Shown: positions 48,783-62,400 of the stretch, piece after piece
Layout of the letters: every line of letters starts with the position of its first letter
How positions within the stretch are numbered: position 1 is the first letter of the stretch
Assembly: GCA_025642075.2 (NCBI GenBank)
Contig: JAODUO010000940.1
Location: 124,001-188,000 of the forward strand
Source of the DNA: Ridgeia piscesae
Lineage: Eukaryota > Annelida > Polychaeta > Sabellida > Siboglinidae
Reading direction: 5' to 3'
Length of the DNA: 64,000 bases
The notes under the pieces: model-generated
The model's input: only the letters and a program-made list of their open reading frames with translations
Databases searched by the model: none
What the model was told of the DNA's origin: nothing
Translations under genes and position numbers: made by a program

Positions 48783-49917
48783 GAGATATTTCGACCAGTC
48801 GAAAACAATCGAAATGTGTCGAAATCAGTCGAAACTAGTCGAAATAGGTAGAAACTGTTCGAAACCGTTCTAAAACGTTCGAAACCTTTCCATAACGTTC
48901 CAAACCAGTCGAAAACTATCGAAACGTGTCGAAACCGTTCAAAACCGTTCGAAATCAATCGAAACCCGTCGAAACAAGTCGAAACTAGTTGAAACCGGTC
49001 GAAACCGTTCGAAACCGTTTGAAATCGTTTGAAGCCGTTCGAAACCAATCGAAACCAGTCGAAATCTATCGAAACCAGTCGAAACTATATGAAACCGGTC
49101 GAAAACGTTCGAAACCGGTCGAAACCTTTCGAAACTGGTCGAAACCTTTCGAAACTGGTCGAAACCGTTCGAAACCAATCGAAACCAGTCGAAAAAAGTC
49201 GAAACTAGTCGAAACCGATCGAAACCGTTTAAAACCGTTCGAAATCAATCGAAACCCGTTGAAACAAGTCGAAACTAGTTGAAACAGGTCGAACTCGAGC
49301 GGTTTCGTACCGATTTCGAGTTGTTTCGACTGGTTTTGAACGGTTACGAATGGTTTCGAACGTTTTCGAACGTTTTCGAACTGTTTCGACTGATTTCGAC
49401 AAATTTCGACTGGTTTCGAGAGATTTCAACTGGTTTCGATTGGTTTCGAACGGTTTCGATCGGTTTCGATCGGTTTCGAACGGTTTCCTACGGTTTAGAC
49501 TGGTTTCAACTAGTTTCGATTTATTTCGACTGCTTTCGATTAGTTTCGAACGATTTCGTAACGTTTCGAAGGGTTTCGATTGGTTTCGAACGGTTTTGAA
49601 CGGTTTCGAACGGTTTCAACCGATATCGACTGGTTTCGAACGGTTTCGACTAGTTTCGACTGGTGTTAACTACTTTCGACAGGTTTCGAAAGGTTTCGAC
49701 ACGCTTCGATAGTTTTCGAGCGGTTTCGATTGGTTGCGGACGATTTCGAACGCTTTCGACCGGTTTCGAACGGTTTCGAACGGTTTTGAACGGTTTCGAC
49801 ACGTTTCGAACGGTTTCCTACGGTTTAGACTGGTTTCAACTAGTTTCGACATATTTCGACTTATTTCGACTGGTTTCGATTGGTTTCGAACGATTTCGAA
49901 CGGTTTCGAACGGTTTC
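48783..49917. repeat. Decamer 1.1 kb higher-order repeat, copy 2
   Basis: Unit of 1135 bp with the same layout: inverted half 48798-49295, CTCGAG switch centred near 49295, forward half to 49917. It is about 60 bp longer than the preceding copy, that is six decamers. Confidence 0.9.
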
Positions 49918-52275
49918 GAGATATTTCGACCAGTCGAAAACAATCGAAATGTGTCGAAATCAGTCGAAACTAGTCGAAATAGGTAGAAACCGTTCGAAAC
50001 CGTTCTAAAACGTTCGAAACCTTTCCATAACGTTCCAAACCAGTCGAAAACTATCGAAACGTGTCGAAATCGTTCAAAACCGTTCGAAATCAATCGAAAC
50101 CCGTCGAAACAAGTCGAAACTAGTTGAAACCGGTCGAAACCGTTCGAAACCGTTTGAAATCGTTTGAAGCCGTTCGAAACCAATCGAAACCAGTCGAAAT
50201 CTATCGAAACCAGTCGAAACTATATGAAACCGTTCGAAACCGGTCGAAACCTTTCGAAACCTTTCGAAACTGGTCGAAACCTTTCAAAACCTTTCAAAAC
50301 CGTTCGAAACCAATCGAAACCAGTCGAAAAAAGTCGAAACTAGTCGAAACCGATCGAAACCGTTTAAAACCGTTCGAAATCAATCGAAACCCGTTGAAAC
50401 ATGTCGAAACTAGTTGAAACAGGTCGAACTCGAGCGGTTTCGTACCGATTTCGAGTTCTTTCGACTGGTTTTGAACGGTTACGAATGGTTTCGAACGTTT
50501 TCGAACGTTTTCGAACGGTTTCGACTGATTTCGACAAATTTCGACTGGTTTCGAGAGATTTCGACTGGTTTCGATTGGTTTCGAACGGTTTCGATCGGTT
50601 TCGATCGGTTTCGAACGGTTTCCTACGGTTTAGACTGGTTTCAACTAGTTTCGATTTATTTCGACTGCTTTCGATTAGTTTCGAACGATTTCGTAACGTT
50701 TCGAACGGTTTCGATTGGTTTCGAACGGTTTTGAACGGTTTCGAACGGTTTCAACCGATATCGACTGGTTTCGAACGGTTTCGACTAGTTTCGACTGGTG
50801 TTAACTACTTTCGACAGGTTTCGAAAGGTTTCGACACGCTTCGATAGTTTTTGAGCGGTTTCGATTGGTTGCGGACGATTTCGAATGCTTTCGACCGGTT
50901 TCGAACGGTTTCGAACGGTTTTGAACGGTTTCGACACGTTTCGAACGGTTTCCTACGGTTTAGACTGGTTTCAACTAGTTTCGATTTATTTCGATTTATG
51001 TCGACTGCTTTCGATTGGTTTCGAACGATTTCGTAACGTTTCGAACGGTTTCGATTGGTTTCGAACGGTTTCGACTAGTTTCGACTGGTGTTAACTACTT
51101 TCGACAAGTTTCGAACGGTTTCGACACGCTTCGATAGTTTTCGAGCGGTTTCGATTGGTTTCGAACGGTTTCGAACGCTTTCGACCGGTTTCGAACGGTT
51201 TTGAACGGTTTCGACACGTTTCGATACTAGGTTCCACTTGTTTCGACTGGTTTCGAACGGTTTCGAACGGTTTCGAACGGTTTCGAACGCTTTCGACCGG
51301 TTTCGAACGGTTTCGAACGGTTTCGACCGGTTTCAAACCAGTCGAAAACTATCGAAACCGTTCGGCCGGTTTGGGACGGTTTCGAACGGGTTCGAGCTGT
51401 TTCGAACGGTTTTAAACGGTTTCGACACGTTTCGACTGATTGTTTCGACTGATTTCGATCGGTTTCGAACGGTTTCAAACGGTTTCGAACGGTTTCAAAC
51501 GGTTTCGACTGGTTTTGATAGATTTCGAATGATTTCGATTAGTTTCGAACGGTTTCGAACGGTTTGGCCGGTTTCGAACGGTTTCGAACGGTTTCGAACG
51601 GTTTCGTACGGTTTAGACTGGTTTCAACTAGTTTCGACTTATTTCGACTGGTTTCGATTGGTTTCGAACGGTTTCGACTTATTTCGACTAGTTTCGACTT
51701 GTTTCGATAGATTTCGACGGATTTCGACGGATTTCGATTGGTTTCGAACGGTTTGGCCGGTTTCGAACGGTTTCGAACGGTTTGCTACGGTTTAAACTGG
51801 TTTCAACTAGTTTCGATTTATTTCGATTTATTTCGACTGCTTTCAATTGGTTTCGAACGATTTCATAACGTTTCGAACGGTTTCGACAGGTTTCGAGCGG
51901 TTTCGAGCGGTTTCGACACGCTTCGATAGTTTTCGAGCGGATTCGATTGGTTTCGAACGGTTTCGAACGGTTTGGCCGGTTTCGAACGGTTTCGAACGGT
52001 TTCGAACGGTTTCGTACGGTTTAGACTGGTTTCAAGTAGTTTTTTCGACTTATTTCGACTGGTTTCGATTGGTTTCTAAGTTTCTATCGGTTTCGAACGG
52101 TTTCCTACGTTTTAGACTGGTTTCAACTAGTTTCGACTTATTTCGACTGGTTACGATAGTTTCGAACGGTTTCGAACGGTTACGACCAATATCGAGTTTT
52201 CGAGTGGTTTCGAACGGTTTCGAACGGTTTCGAATGGTTTCGAACCGTTTCGAGATATTTCGACCGGTTTCAAGT
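49918..52275. repeat. Decamer 1.1 kb higher-order repeat, copy 3 and forward extension
   Basis: The same GAGATATTTCGACC start, inverted half (about 49933-50430) and CTCGAG switch, then a longer forward half to about 52275. The section 51090-51420 closely repeats 46810-47110, including the short inverted insert (about 51338-51363). Near 52033-52090, TAGTTTTTTCGAC and GGTTTCTAAGTTTC break the 10-bp register. Confidence 0.88.
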
Positions 52276-54165
52276 CGAGTCTAGTCGAAAATTATCGAAA
52301 CCGTTCGAAATGAATCGAAACCACTCGAAATAGGTCGAAACCGTTCGAAACCGGTCGAAACCGTTCGAAAACGTTCGAAAGCGTTCGAAAACGTTCAACA
52401 ACATTCAAGATCAATCGAAACCCGTCGAATACAGTCAAAACTAATTGAAACCGGTCGAAATCGAGCGGTTTCGACCGATTTCGACTAGTTTCGACTGGTT
52501 TCGAAAGATTTTGACTGATTTCGATTGGTTTCGAACGGTTTCGAACGGTTTCGAATGGTTTCGGACGGTTTTGAGCGGTTTTGAGCGGTTTCGAGCGGTT
52601 TTGAACGGATTCGACACGTTTCGATACTTTTCGACTGGTTTCGATTGGTTTCGATTGGTTTCGAAAGGTTTCGAACGGTTTCGAACGGTTTCGAACGGCT
52701 TCGAACGGTTTCGAACGGTTTCAAATAGTTTCCACTTGTTTCGACTTATTTCGTCTGGTTTCGAACGGTTTCGACTAGTTTCGACTAATTTCGACACATT
52801 TCGATAATATTGAACGGTTTCCAACGGTTTCGCGTTTGAAACCGATCGAAACCGTTCGAAAACGTTCGAAACCAATTGAAACCAGTCGAAATAAGTCGAA
52901 ATAAGTCGAAACTAGTTGAAACCAGTGTAAACCGTCGGAAACCGTTCGAAACCGATCAAAACCAGTCGAAATCTATCGAAACCAGTCGATACTACTCGAA
53001 ATCGGTCGAAACCTTTCGAAATCGGTCGAAACCGTTCGAAAGCGTTCGAAACCGCTCGAAACCGTTGGAAACCGTTCGAAATCTATCGAAACCGATCGAA
53101 ACTAGTAGAAACCGTTCAAAATCTGTCGAAACCGTTCAAAATCGGTCGAAACCGTGCGAAACCGTTCGGAACCGGTCGAAACCGTTAGAAACCAATCGAA
53201 ATCTATCGAAAACAATCGAAACTAGTAGAAACCGTTAAAAACCATTCGAAACCAATCGAAATCTATTGAAACCAGTCGAAACCGGTCGAAATCGTCCGAA
53301 ATCGTCCGAAACCGTTCTAAACCGTTCAAAACCGTTCGAAACCGTTCTAAAAACCTTTCGAAAACCGTTCCAAACCGTTCTAAAACGTTCGAAACCAGTC
53401 GAAAACTATCGAAACGTGTCGGAAACGTTCGAAACAGTTTATAACCGTTCGAAACCGATCGAAACCAGTCGAAATCTATCGAAACCGATCCAAACTAATA
53501 GAATCCGTTAAAAATCGTTCGAAACCGTTCGAAATCGGTCGAAACCGTTCGAAATGAATCAAAACCACTCGAAATAGGTCGAAACCGTTTGAAACCGGTC
53601 GAAATCGTTCAACACCATTCAAGATCAATCGAAACCCGTCGAAAGAAGTCAAAACTAATTGAAACCGGTTGAAATCGAGCGGTTTCGACCGATTTCGACT
53701 AGTTTCGACTGGTTTAGAAAGATTTGGACTGGTTTCGATTGGTTTCGAACGGTTTCGAACGGTTTCGAATGGTTTCGAACGGTTTCGACTGATTTCGACT
53801 GATTTCGATTGGTTTCGAACGGTTTCGAACGGTTTCGAATGGTTTGGCCGGTTTCAAATGGTTTCGAACGGTTTTGAGCGGTTTCGAACGGTTTTGAACG
53901 GTTTCGACACGTTTCGATACTTTTCGACTGGTTTCGATTGGTTTCGAAAGGTTTCGAACGGTTTCGAACGTTTTCGAACGGTTTCGTGAGATTTCGACGG
54001 GTTTCGAACGGTTTCCTACGGTTTAGACTGGTTTCAACTAGTTTCGACTTATTTCGACTTATTTCGTCTGGTTTCGAACGGTTTCGAACGGTTTCGAGAG
54101 ATTTCGACTAGTTTCGACTGATTTCGACACATTTCGATAATTTCGAACGGTTTCCAACGGTTTCG
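52276..54165. repeat. Decamer mosaic of inverted and forward blocks
   Basis: Inverted 52276-52465, forward 52466-52834, inverted 52835-53678, forward 53679-54165. Inverted-to-forward switches use GGTCGAAATCG or GGTTGAAATCG followed by AGCGGTTTCGACC. Forward-to-inverted switches use GGTTTCGCGTTTGAAACC, a near-palindrome centred on CGCG. Confidence 0.87.
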
Positions 54166-57100
54166 CGTTTGAAACCGATCGAAACCGTTCGAAACCGTTC
54201 GAAAACGTTCGAAACCAATTGAAACCAGTCGAAATAAGTCGAAATAAGTCGAAACTACTTGAAACCAGTGTAAACCGTAGTAAACCGTTCGAAACCGTTC
54301 GAAACCGATCGAATCCATTCCAAACCGTTCTAAAACGTTCGAAACCAGTCGAAAACTATCGAAACGTGTCGGAACCGTTCGAAACCGATCGAAACCAGTC
54401 GAAATTAGATTTAAACTAGTCGAAATCGGTCGAAACCGCTCGAAACAGTTCGAAGCCGTTCGAAGCCGTTCGAAACAGTTCGGAATCGTTTGAAACCGTT
54501 CGAAATCTATCGAAACCAGACGAAATTGTTCGAAACCGGTCGAAACCGCTCGAAACTAGTCGAAATCTATCGAAACCAATCGAAACTAGTAAAAACCGTT
54601 AAAAAACCGTTCGAAACCAATCGAAACCATTCAAAACTAGTCGAAATGTATCGAAACCAATCGAAACTAGTAGAAACCGTTCAAAATCGGTCTAAACCGT
54701 TAGAAACCAATCGAAATATATCGAAACCAATCGAAACTAGTAAAAACCGTTAAAAACCGTTCGAAACCAATCGAAATCTATCACCAGCCGAAACCGGTCG
54801 AAATCGTCCGAAACCGTTCAAAATTGTTCGAAACCAGTCGAAAACTATCGAAACGTGTCGGAACCGTTCAAAGCAGTTCAAAACCGTTCGAAACCGATCG
54901 AAACCAGTCGAAATCACTTGAAACTGTTCGAAATCGATATAAACCGCTCGAAACTAGTCGAAAACTATCGAAACGTGTCGAAACCGTTCGAAACCGTTGG
55001 AAACCGTTGGAAACCGTTCGAAACCGTTCGTAACCGTTCGAAATCGTTCGAAACCGTTCTAAACCAATCGAAACCAATGGAAACCTGTCGAAATCTATCG
55101 AAACTTATCGAAACTAGTATAAACCATTCAAAATCCGTCTAAACCGTGCGAAACCGTTCGAAACCGGTCGAAACCGTCACAAACCAATCGAAATCTATCG
55201 AAACCAATCGAAACTAGTAGAAATCGTTCAAAACCGTTCGAAAACAATCGAAACTAGTAGAAACCTTTCTAAAAACTACGGAAACGTGTCGAAACCGTTC
55301 GAAACCGTTCGAAACCGTTCGATACCGTTTGAAACCGTTCTAAACCGTTCGAAACCGTTCGAAACCGTTCGAAACCGATCGAAACCGTTCCAAAACGTTC
55401 CAAACCAGTCGAAAACTATCGAAACGTGTCGAAACCGTTGAAAACCGTTCGAAACTAATCGAAACCAGTAGTCGAAACAAGTCGAAACTACTCGAAATCG
55501 GTCGAAACCTTTCGAAATCGGTCGAAACCGTTCGAAAGCGTTCGAAACCGCTCGAAACCGTTGGAAACCGTTCTAAACCAATGGAAACCGATCGAAATCT
55601 ATCGAAATCGATCGAAACTAGTAGAAACCGTTCAAAATCGGTCGAAACCGTGCGAAACCGTTCGAAACCGGTCGAAACCGTAAGAAACCAATCGAAATCT
55701 ATCGAAACCAATCGAAACTAGTAGAAACCGTTAAAAACCGTTCGAAACCAATCGAAATCTATCGAAACCAGTCGAAACCGGTCGAAATCGTCCGAAACCG
55801 TTCGAAACCGTTCTAAAACTATCGAAACCAATCGAAAATAGTCGAAAACTAGTCGAAAACTATCGAAACGTGTCGAAACCGTTCGAAACCGTTCGAAACC
55901 GTTCGAAACCAATCGAAACCATTCAAAACTAGTCGAAAACGTTCGAAACCAATTGAAACCAGTCGAAATAAGTCGAAATAAGTCGAAACTAGTTGAAACC
56001 AGTGTAAACCGTAGGAAACGAAACCTTTCGAAACCGTTCGAAACCGATCGAAACCGTTCCAAAACGTTCCAAACCAGTCGAAAACTATCGAAACGTGTCG
56101 AAACCGTTGAAAACCGTTCGAAACTAATCGAAACCAGTAGTCGAAACAAGTCGAAACTAGTTGAAACCGTTGGAAACCGTTGGAAACCGTTTGAAACCAT
56201 TTGAAACCGTTCGAAAACGTTTGAAACCGTTCGAAACCAATCAAAACCAGTCGAAATCTATCGAAACCAGTCGATACTACCCGAAATCGGTCGAAACCTT
56301 TCAAAATCGGTCGAAACCGTTCGAAAGCGTTCGAAACCGCTCGAAACCGTTGGAAACCGTTCGAAACCAATTGAAACCAGTAGAAATAAGTCGAAATAAG
56401 TCGAAACTACTTGAAACCAGTGTAAACCGTAGGAAACCGTTCGAAACCGTTCCAAACCGATCGAATCCATTCCAAACCGTTCTAAAACGTTCGAAACCAG
56501 TCGAAAACTATCGAAACGTGTCGGAACCGTTCGAAACAGTTTATAACCGTTCGAAACCGATCGAAACAAGTCGAAATCAGTTTAAACTAGTCGAAATCGG
56601 TCGAAACCGCTCGAAACAGTTCGAAGTCGTTCGAAGCCGTTCGAAACAGTTCGGAATCGTTTGAAACCGTTCGAAACCAATCGAAACCAGTCGAAATCTA
56701 TCGAAACCAATCGAAACTAGAAGAAACCGTTCTAAAACGTTCGAAACTAGTCGAAAACTATCGAAACGTGTCGAAACCGTTCGAAACCGTTCGAAACCGT
56801 TCGAAACCAATCGAAACCATTCAAAACTAGTCGAAAACGTTCGAAACCAATTGAAACCAGTCGAAATAAGTCGAAACCACTCGAAATCGGTCGAAACCGT
56901 TCGAAGCCGTTCGAAGCCGTTCGAAACCGTTCGGAACCGTTTGAAACCGTTCGAAACCAATCGAAACCAGTCGAAATCTATCGAAACCAATCGAAACTGT
57001 TCGAAATCGGTAGAAACCGTTCCTAACCGTTCGAAACCGTTCGAAACCGTTCTAAACCAATCGGAACCAATAGAAACCGGTCGAAATCTATCGAAACTTA

Positions 57101-59036
57101 TCGAAACTAGTATAAACCATTCAAAACCGTTCGAAAACAATCGTAACTAGTAGAAACCGTTCTAAAACGTTCGAAACTAGTCAAAAACTACCGAAACGTG
57201 TCGAAACCGTTCGAAACCGTTCGAAACCGTTCGATACCGTTCGAAACCGTTCGAAACCAATCGAAACCATTCACAACTAGTCGAAAACGTTCGAAACCAT
57301 TTGAAACCAGTCGAAATAAGTCGAAATAAGTCGAAACTAGTTGAAACCAGTGTAAACTGTAGGAAACCGTTCGAAACCGTTCGAAACCGATCGAAACCGT
57401 TCCAAAACGTTCCAAACCAGTCGAAAACTATCGAAACGTGTCGAAACCGTTGAAAACCGTTCGAAACTAATCGAAACCAGTAGTCGAAACAAGTCGAAAC
57501 TAGTTGAAACCGTTGGAAAACGTTTGAAACCGTTCGAAAACGGTTGAAACCAATCAAAACCAGTCGAAATCTATCGAAACCAGTCGATACTACTCGAAAT
57601 CGGTCGAAACCTTTCGAAATCGGTCGAAACCGTTCGAAAGCGTTCGAAACCACTCGAAACCGTTGGAAACCGTTCTAAACCAATGGAAACCGGTCGAAAT
57701 CTATCGAAAACAATCGAAAATAGTCGAAAACTATCGAAACCTGTCGAAACCGTTTGAAGCCTTTCCAAGCGTTCTAAACCGTTCGAAACAAATCGAAACC
57801 AATCGAAACCATTCAAAACTAGTCGAAATGTATCGAAACCAATCGAAACTAGTAGAAACCGTTCAAAATCGGTATAAACCGTTAGAAACCAATCGAAATC
57901 TATCGAAACCAATCGAAACTAGTAGAAACCGTTCTAAAACGTTCGAAACACGTCGAAAACTATCGAAACATGTCGAAACGTGTCGAAACCGTTCGAAACC
58001 GTTCGATACCGTTTGAGACCATTCGAAACCGTTCGAAACCAATCGAAACCATTCAAAATTAGTCGAAAACGTTCGAAACCAATTGAAACCAGTCGAAATA
58101 AGTCGAAATGAGTCGAAACTAGTTGAAACCAGTGTAAACCGTAGGAAACCGTTCGAAACCATTCGAAACCGATCGATACCGTTCCAAAACGTTCCAAACC
58201 AGTCGAAAACTATCGACACGTGTCGAAACCGTTGGAAACCGTTCTAAACCAATGGAAACCGGTCGAAATCTATCGAAACCGATCGAAACTAGTAGAAACC
58301 GTTCAAAATCGGTCGAAACCGTGCGAAACCGTTCGAAACCGGTCGAAACCGTAACGGTTTCGACCGGTTTCGATCGGTTTCCAATCGAAATCTATCGAAA
58401 CCAATCGAAACTAGTAGAAACCGTTAAACACCGTTCGAAACCGGTCGAAATCGTCCGAAACCGTTCGAAACCGTTCGAAACCGTTCAAAACCGTTCGAAA
58501 CCGTTCGAATCCATTCCAAACCGGTCGAAACCGTTCGAAATCAGTCAAAAACTATCGAAACGTGTCGGAACCGTTCAAAACAGTTCAAAACCGTTCGAAA
58601 CCGATCGAAACCAGTCGAAATCACTTGAAACTAGTCGAAATCGGTCGAAACCGCTCGAAACCGTTCGAAGCCGTTCGAAGCCGTTCGAAACCGTTCGGAA
58701 CCGTTTGAAACCGTTCGAAACCAATCGAAACCAGTCGAAATCTATCGAAACCAATCGAAACTGTTCGAAATCGGTAGAAACCGCTCGAAACCGTTCGAAA
58801 TCTATCGAAACCGATCGAAACTAATAGAAACCGTTCAAAATCGGTCGAAACCGTGCGAAACCGTTCGAAATCGGTCGAAACCGTTCGAAATGAATCGAAA
58901 CCACTCGAAATAGGTCGAAACCGTTCGAAACCGGTCGAAACCGTTTTGAAAACGTTCGAAACCGTTCAACACCATTCAAGATCAATCGAAACCCGTCGAA
59001 ACCAGTCAAAACTAATTGAAACCGGTCGAAATCGAG
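54166..59036 (-). repeat. Decamer block, GTTCGAAACC orientation, with 0.67 kb HOR
   Basis: About 4.9 kb in inverted orientation, broken only by a 28-bp forward island at 58354-58381. An odd unit CCAGTAGTCGAAACAAG follows GAAACTAATCG at 55452, 56120 and 57463. The spacing is 668 and 1343 bp, i.e. about one and two units of 670 bp. No gene is seen. Confidence 0.9.
58325..58381. repeat. 28-bp near-perfect fold-back
   Basis: The arm 58325-58352 and the arm 58354-58381 are reverse complements with a single mismatch (58332 against 58374) and a 1-nt centre (A at 58353). The left arm includes CCGGTCGAAACCGT and the right arm ACGGTTTCGACCGG. It is the only forward sequence in about 4.9 kb of inverted decamers, so it looks like a short template-switch inverted duplication. 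Confidence 0.9.
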
Positions 59037-59486
59037 CGGTTTTGACCGATTTCGACTAGTTTCGACTGGTTTCGAAAGATTTGGACTGGTTTCGATTGGT
59101 TTCGAACGGTTTCGAACGATTTCGAATGGTTTCGAACGGTTTCGACTGATTTCGACTAGTTTTGACTGGTTTCGATAGATTTCGACTGATTTCGATTGGT
59201 TTCGAACGGTTTCGAACGGTTTTAAACGGTCTCTACACGTTTCGATACTTTTTGACAGGTTTCGATTGGTTTCGAAACGTTTCGAACGGTTTCGAACGTT
59301 TTCGAACGGTTTCGAACCGGTTTCGAACGGTTTCCTACGGTTTAGACTGGTTTCAACTAGTTTCGACTTATTTCGATTTATTTCATCTGGTTTCGAACGG
59401 TTTTGAACGGTTTCGAGAGATTTCGACTAGTTTCGACTGATTTCGACACATTTCGATAATTTCGAACGGTTTCCAACGGTTTCGCT
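59037..59486 (+). repeat. Decamer block, forward island
   Basis: A forward island of about 450 bp entered at GGTCGAAATCGAGCGGTTTTG and left at GGTTTCGCTTTTGAAACCG. It closely parallels 53679-54165, and the following inverted sequence parallels 54166-54420, so this is another copy of that mosaic. Confidence 0.88.
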
Positions 59487-62400
59487 TTTGAAACCGATCG
59501 AAACCGTTCGAAACCGTTCGAAAACGTTCGAAACCAATTGAATCCAGTCGAAATAAGTCGAAATAAGTCGAAACTAGTTGAAACCAGTGTAAACCGTAGG
59601 AAACCGTTCGAAACCGTTCGAAACCGATCGAATCCATTCCAAACAGTTCTAAAACGTTCGAAACCAGTCGAAAACTATCGAAACGTGTCGGAACCGTTCG
59701 AAACAGTTTATAACCGTTCGAAACCGATCGAAACCAGTCGAAATCAGTTTAAACTAGTCGAAATCGGTTGAAACCGCTCGAAACAGTTCGAAGTCGTTCG
59801 AAGCCGTTCGAAACAGTTCGGAATCGTTTGAAACCGTTCGAAACCAATCGAAACCAGTCGAAATCTATCGAAACCAATCGAAACTAGAAGAAACAGTTCT
59901 AAAACGTTCGAAACCAGTCGAAAACTATCGAAACGTGTCGGAACCGTTCGAAACAGTTTATAACCGTTCGAAACCGATCGAAACCAGTCGAAATCAGTTT
60001 AAACTAGTCGAAATCGGTTGAAACCGCTCGAAACAGTTCGAAGTCGTTCGAAACCGTGCGAAACCGTTCGAAACCGGTCGAAACCTTTAGAAACCAATCG
60101 AAATCTATCGAAACCAATCGAAACTAGTAAAAAACCGTTAAAAACCGTTCGAAACCAATCGAAATCTATCGAAACCAGTCGAAACCGGTCGAAATCGTCC
60201 GAAACCGTACGAAACCGTTCTAAAACTATCGAAACCGTTCGAAACCAATCGAAAATAGTCGAAAACTATCGAAACCGGTCGAAACCGTTTGAAGCCTTTC
60301 CAACCGTTCGAAACCGTTCGAAACTAATCGAAACCAATCGAAACCATTCAAAACTAGTCGAAATGTATCGAAACCAATCGAAACTAGTAGAAACCGTTCA
60401 AAAACGTTCGAAACTAGTCGAAAACTATCGAAACGTGTTGAAACCGCTCGAAATAGTTCGAAGCCGTTCGAAGCCGTTCGAAACAGTTCGGAATCGTTCG
60501 AAACCGGTCGAAACCGCTCGAAACTAGTCGAAAACTATCGAAACGTATCGAAACCGTTCTAAACCAATGGAAACCGGTCGAAATCTATCGAAACCTATCG
60601 AAACTAATAGAAACCGTTCAAAATCGGTCGAAACCGTGCGAAACCGTTCGAAACCGGTCGAAACCGTAAGAAACCAATCGAAATCTATCGAAACCAATCG
60701 AAACTAGTAGAAACCGTTAAAAACCGTTCGAAACCAATCGAAAACTATCGAAACCAGTCGAAACCAATGGAAACCGGTCGAAATCTATCGAAACCAGTCG
60801 AAACTGTTCGAAACCGGTCGAAACCGCTCGAAACTAGTCGAAAACTATCGAAATGTGTCGAAACCGTTCAAAATCGGTCGAAACCGTGCGAAACCGTTCG
60901 AAACCGGTCGAAACCTTTAGAAACCAATCGAAATCTATCGAAACCAATCGAAACTAGTAAAAAACCGTTAAAAACCGTTCGAAACCAATCGAAATCTATC
61001 GAAACCAGTCGAAACCGGTCGAAATCGTCCGAAACCGTACGAAACCGTTCTAAAACTATCGAAACCGTTCGAAACCAATCGAAAATAGTCGAAAACTATC
61101 GAAACCGGTCGAAACCGTTTGAAGCCTTTCCAACCGTTCGAAACCGTTCGAAACTAATCGAAACCAATCGAAACCATTCAAAACTAGTCGAAATGTTCGA
61201 AACCAATGAAACTAGTGAAATTCAAAAATTCGAAATAGTCGAAACTATCGAAACGTGTAAACCGCTGAAATAGTTCGAAGCCGTTCGAAGCCGTTCGAAA
61301 CAGTTCGGAATCGTTCGAAACCGGTCGAAACCGCTCGAAACTAGTCGAAAACTATCGAAACGTATCGAAACCGTTCTAAACCGTTCTAAACCAATGGAAA
61401 CCGGTCGAAATCATTTAAACCCAGTCGAAACTTGAAACCGTCAAACAGTTCGAAGTCGTTCGAAGCCGTTCGAAACAGTTCGGAATCGTTTGAAACCGTT
61501 CGAAACCAATCGAAACCAGTCGAAATCTATCGAAACCAATCGAAACTAGAAGAAACAGTTCTAAAACGTTCGAAACCAGTCGAAAACTATCGAAACGTGT
61601 CGGAACCGTTCGAAACAGTTTATAACCGTTCGAAACCGATCGAAACCAGTCGAAATCAGTTTAAACTAGTCGAAATCGTTGAAACCGTCGAAACAGTTCG
61701 AATCGTTCGAAACCGTGCGAAACCGTTCGAAACCGGTCGAAACCTTTAGAAACCAATCGAAATCTATCGAAACCAATCGAAACTAGTAAAAACCGTTAAA
61801 AACCGTTCGAAACCAATCGAAATCTATCGAAACCAGTCGAAACCGGTCGAAATCGTCCGAAACCGTACGAAACCGTTCTAAAACTATCGAAACCGTTCGA
61901 AACCAATCGAAAATAGTCGAAAACTATCGAAACCGGTCGAAACCGTTTGAAGCCTTTCCAACCGTTCGAAACCGTTCGAAACTAATCGAAACCAATCGAA
62001 ACCATTCAAAACTAGTCGAAATGTATCGAAACCAATCGAAACTAGTAGAAACCGTTCAAAAACGTTCGAAACTAGTCGAAAACTATCGAAACGTGTTGAA
62101 ACCGCTCGAAATAGTTCGAAGCCGTTCGAAGCCGTTCGAAACAGTTCGGAATCGTTCGAAACCGGTCGAAACCGCTCGAAACTAGTCGAAAACTATCGAA
62201 ACGTATCGAAACCGTTCTAAACCGTTCTAAACCAATGGAAACCGGTCGAAATCTATCGAAACCTAGCGAAACTAATAGAAACTGTTCAAAATCGGTCGAA
62301 ACCGTGCGAAACCGTTCGAAATCGGTCGAAACCGTTCGAAATCGGTCGAAACCGTTAGAAACCAATCGAAATCTATCGAAACCAATCGAAACTAGTAGAA

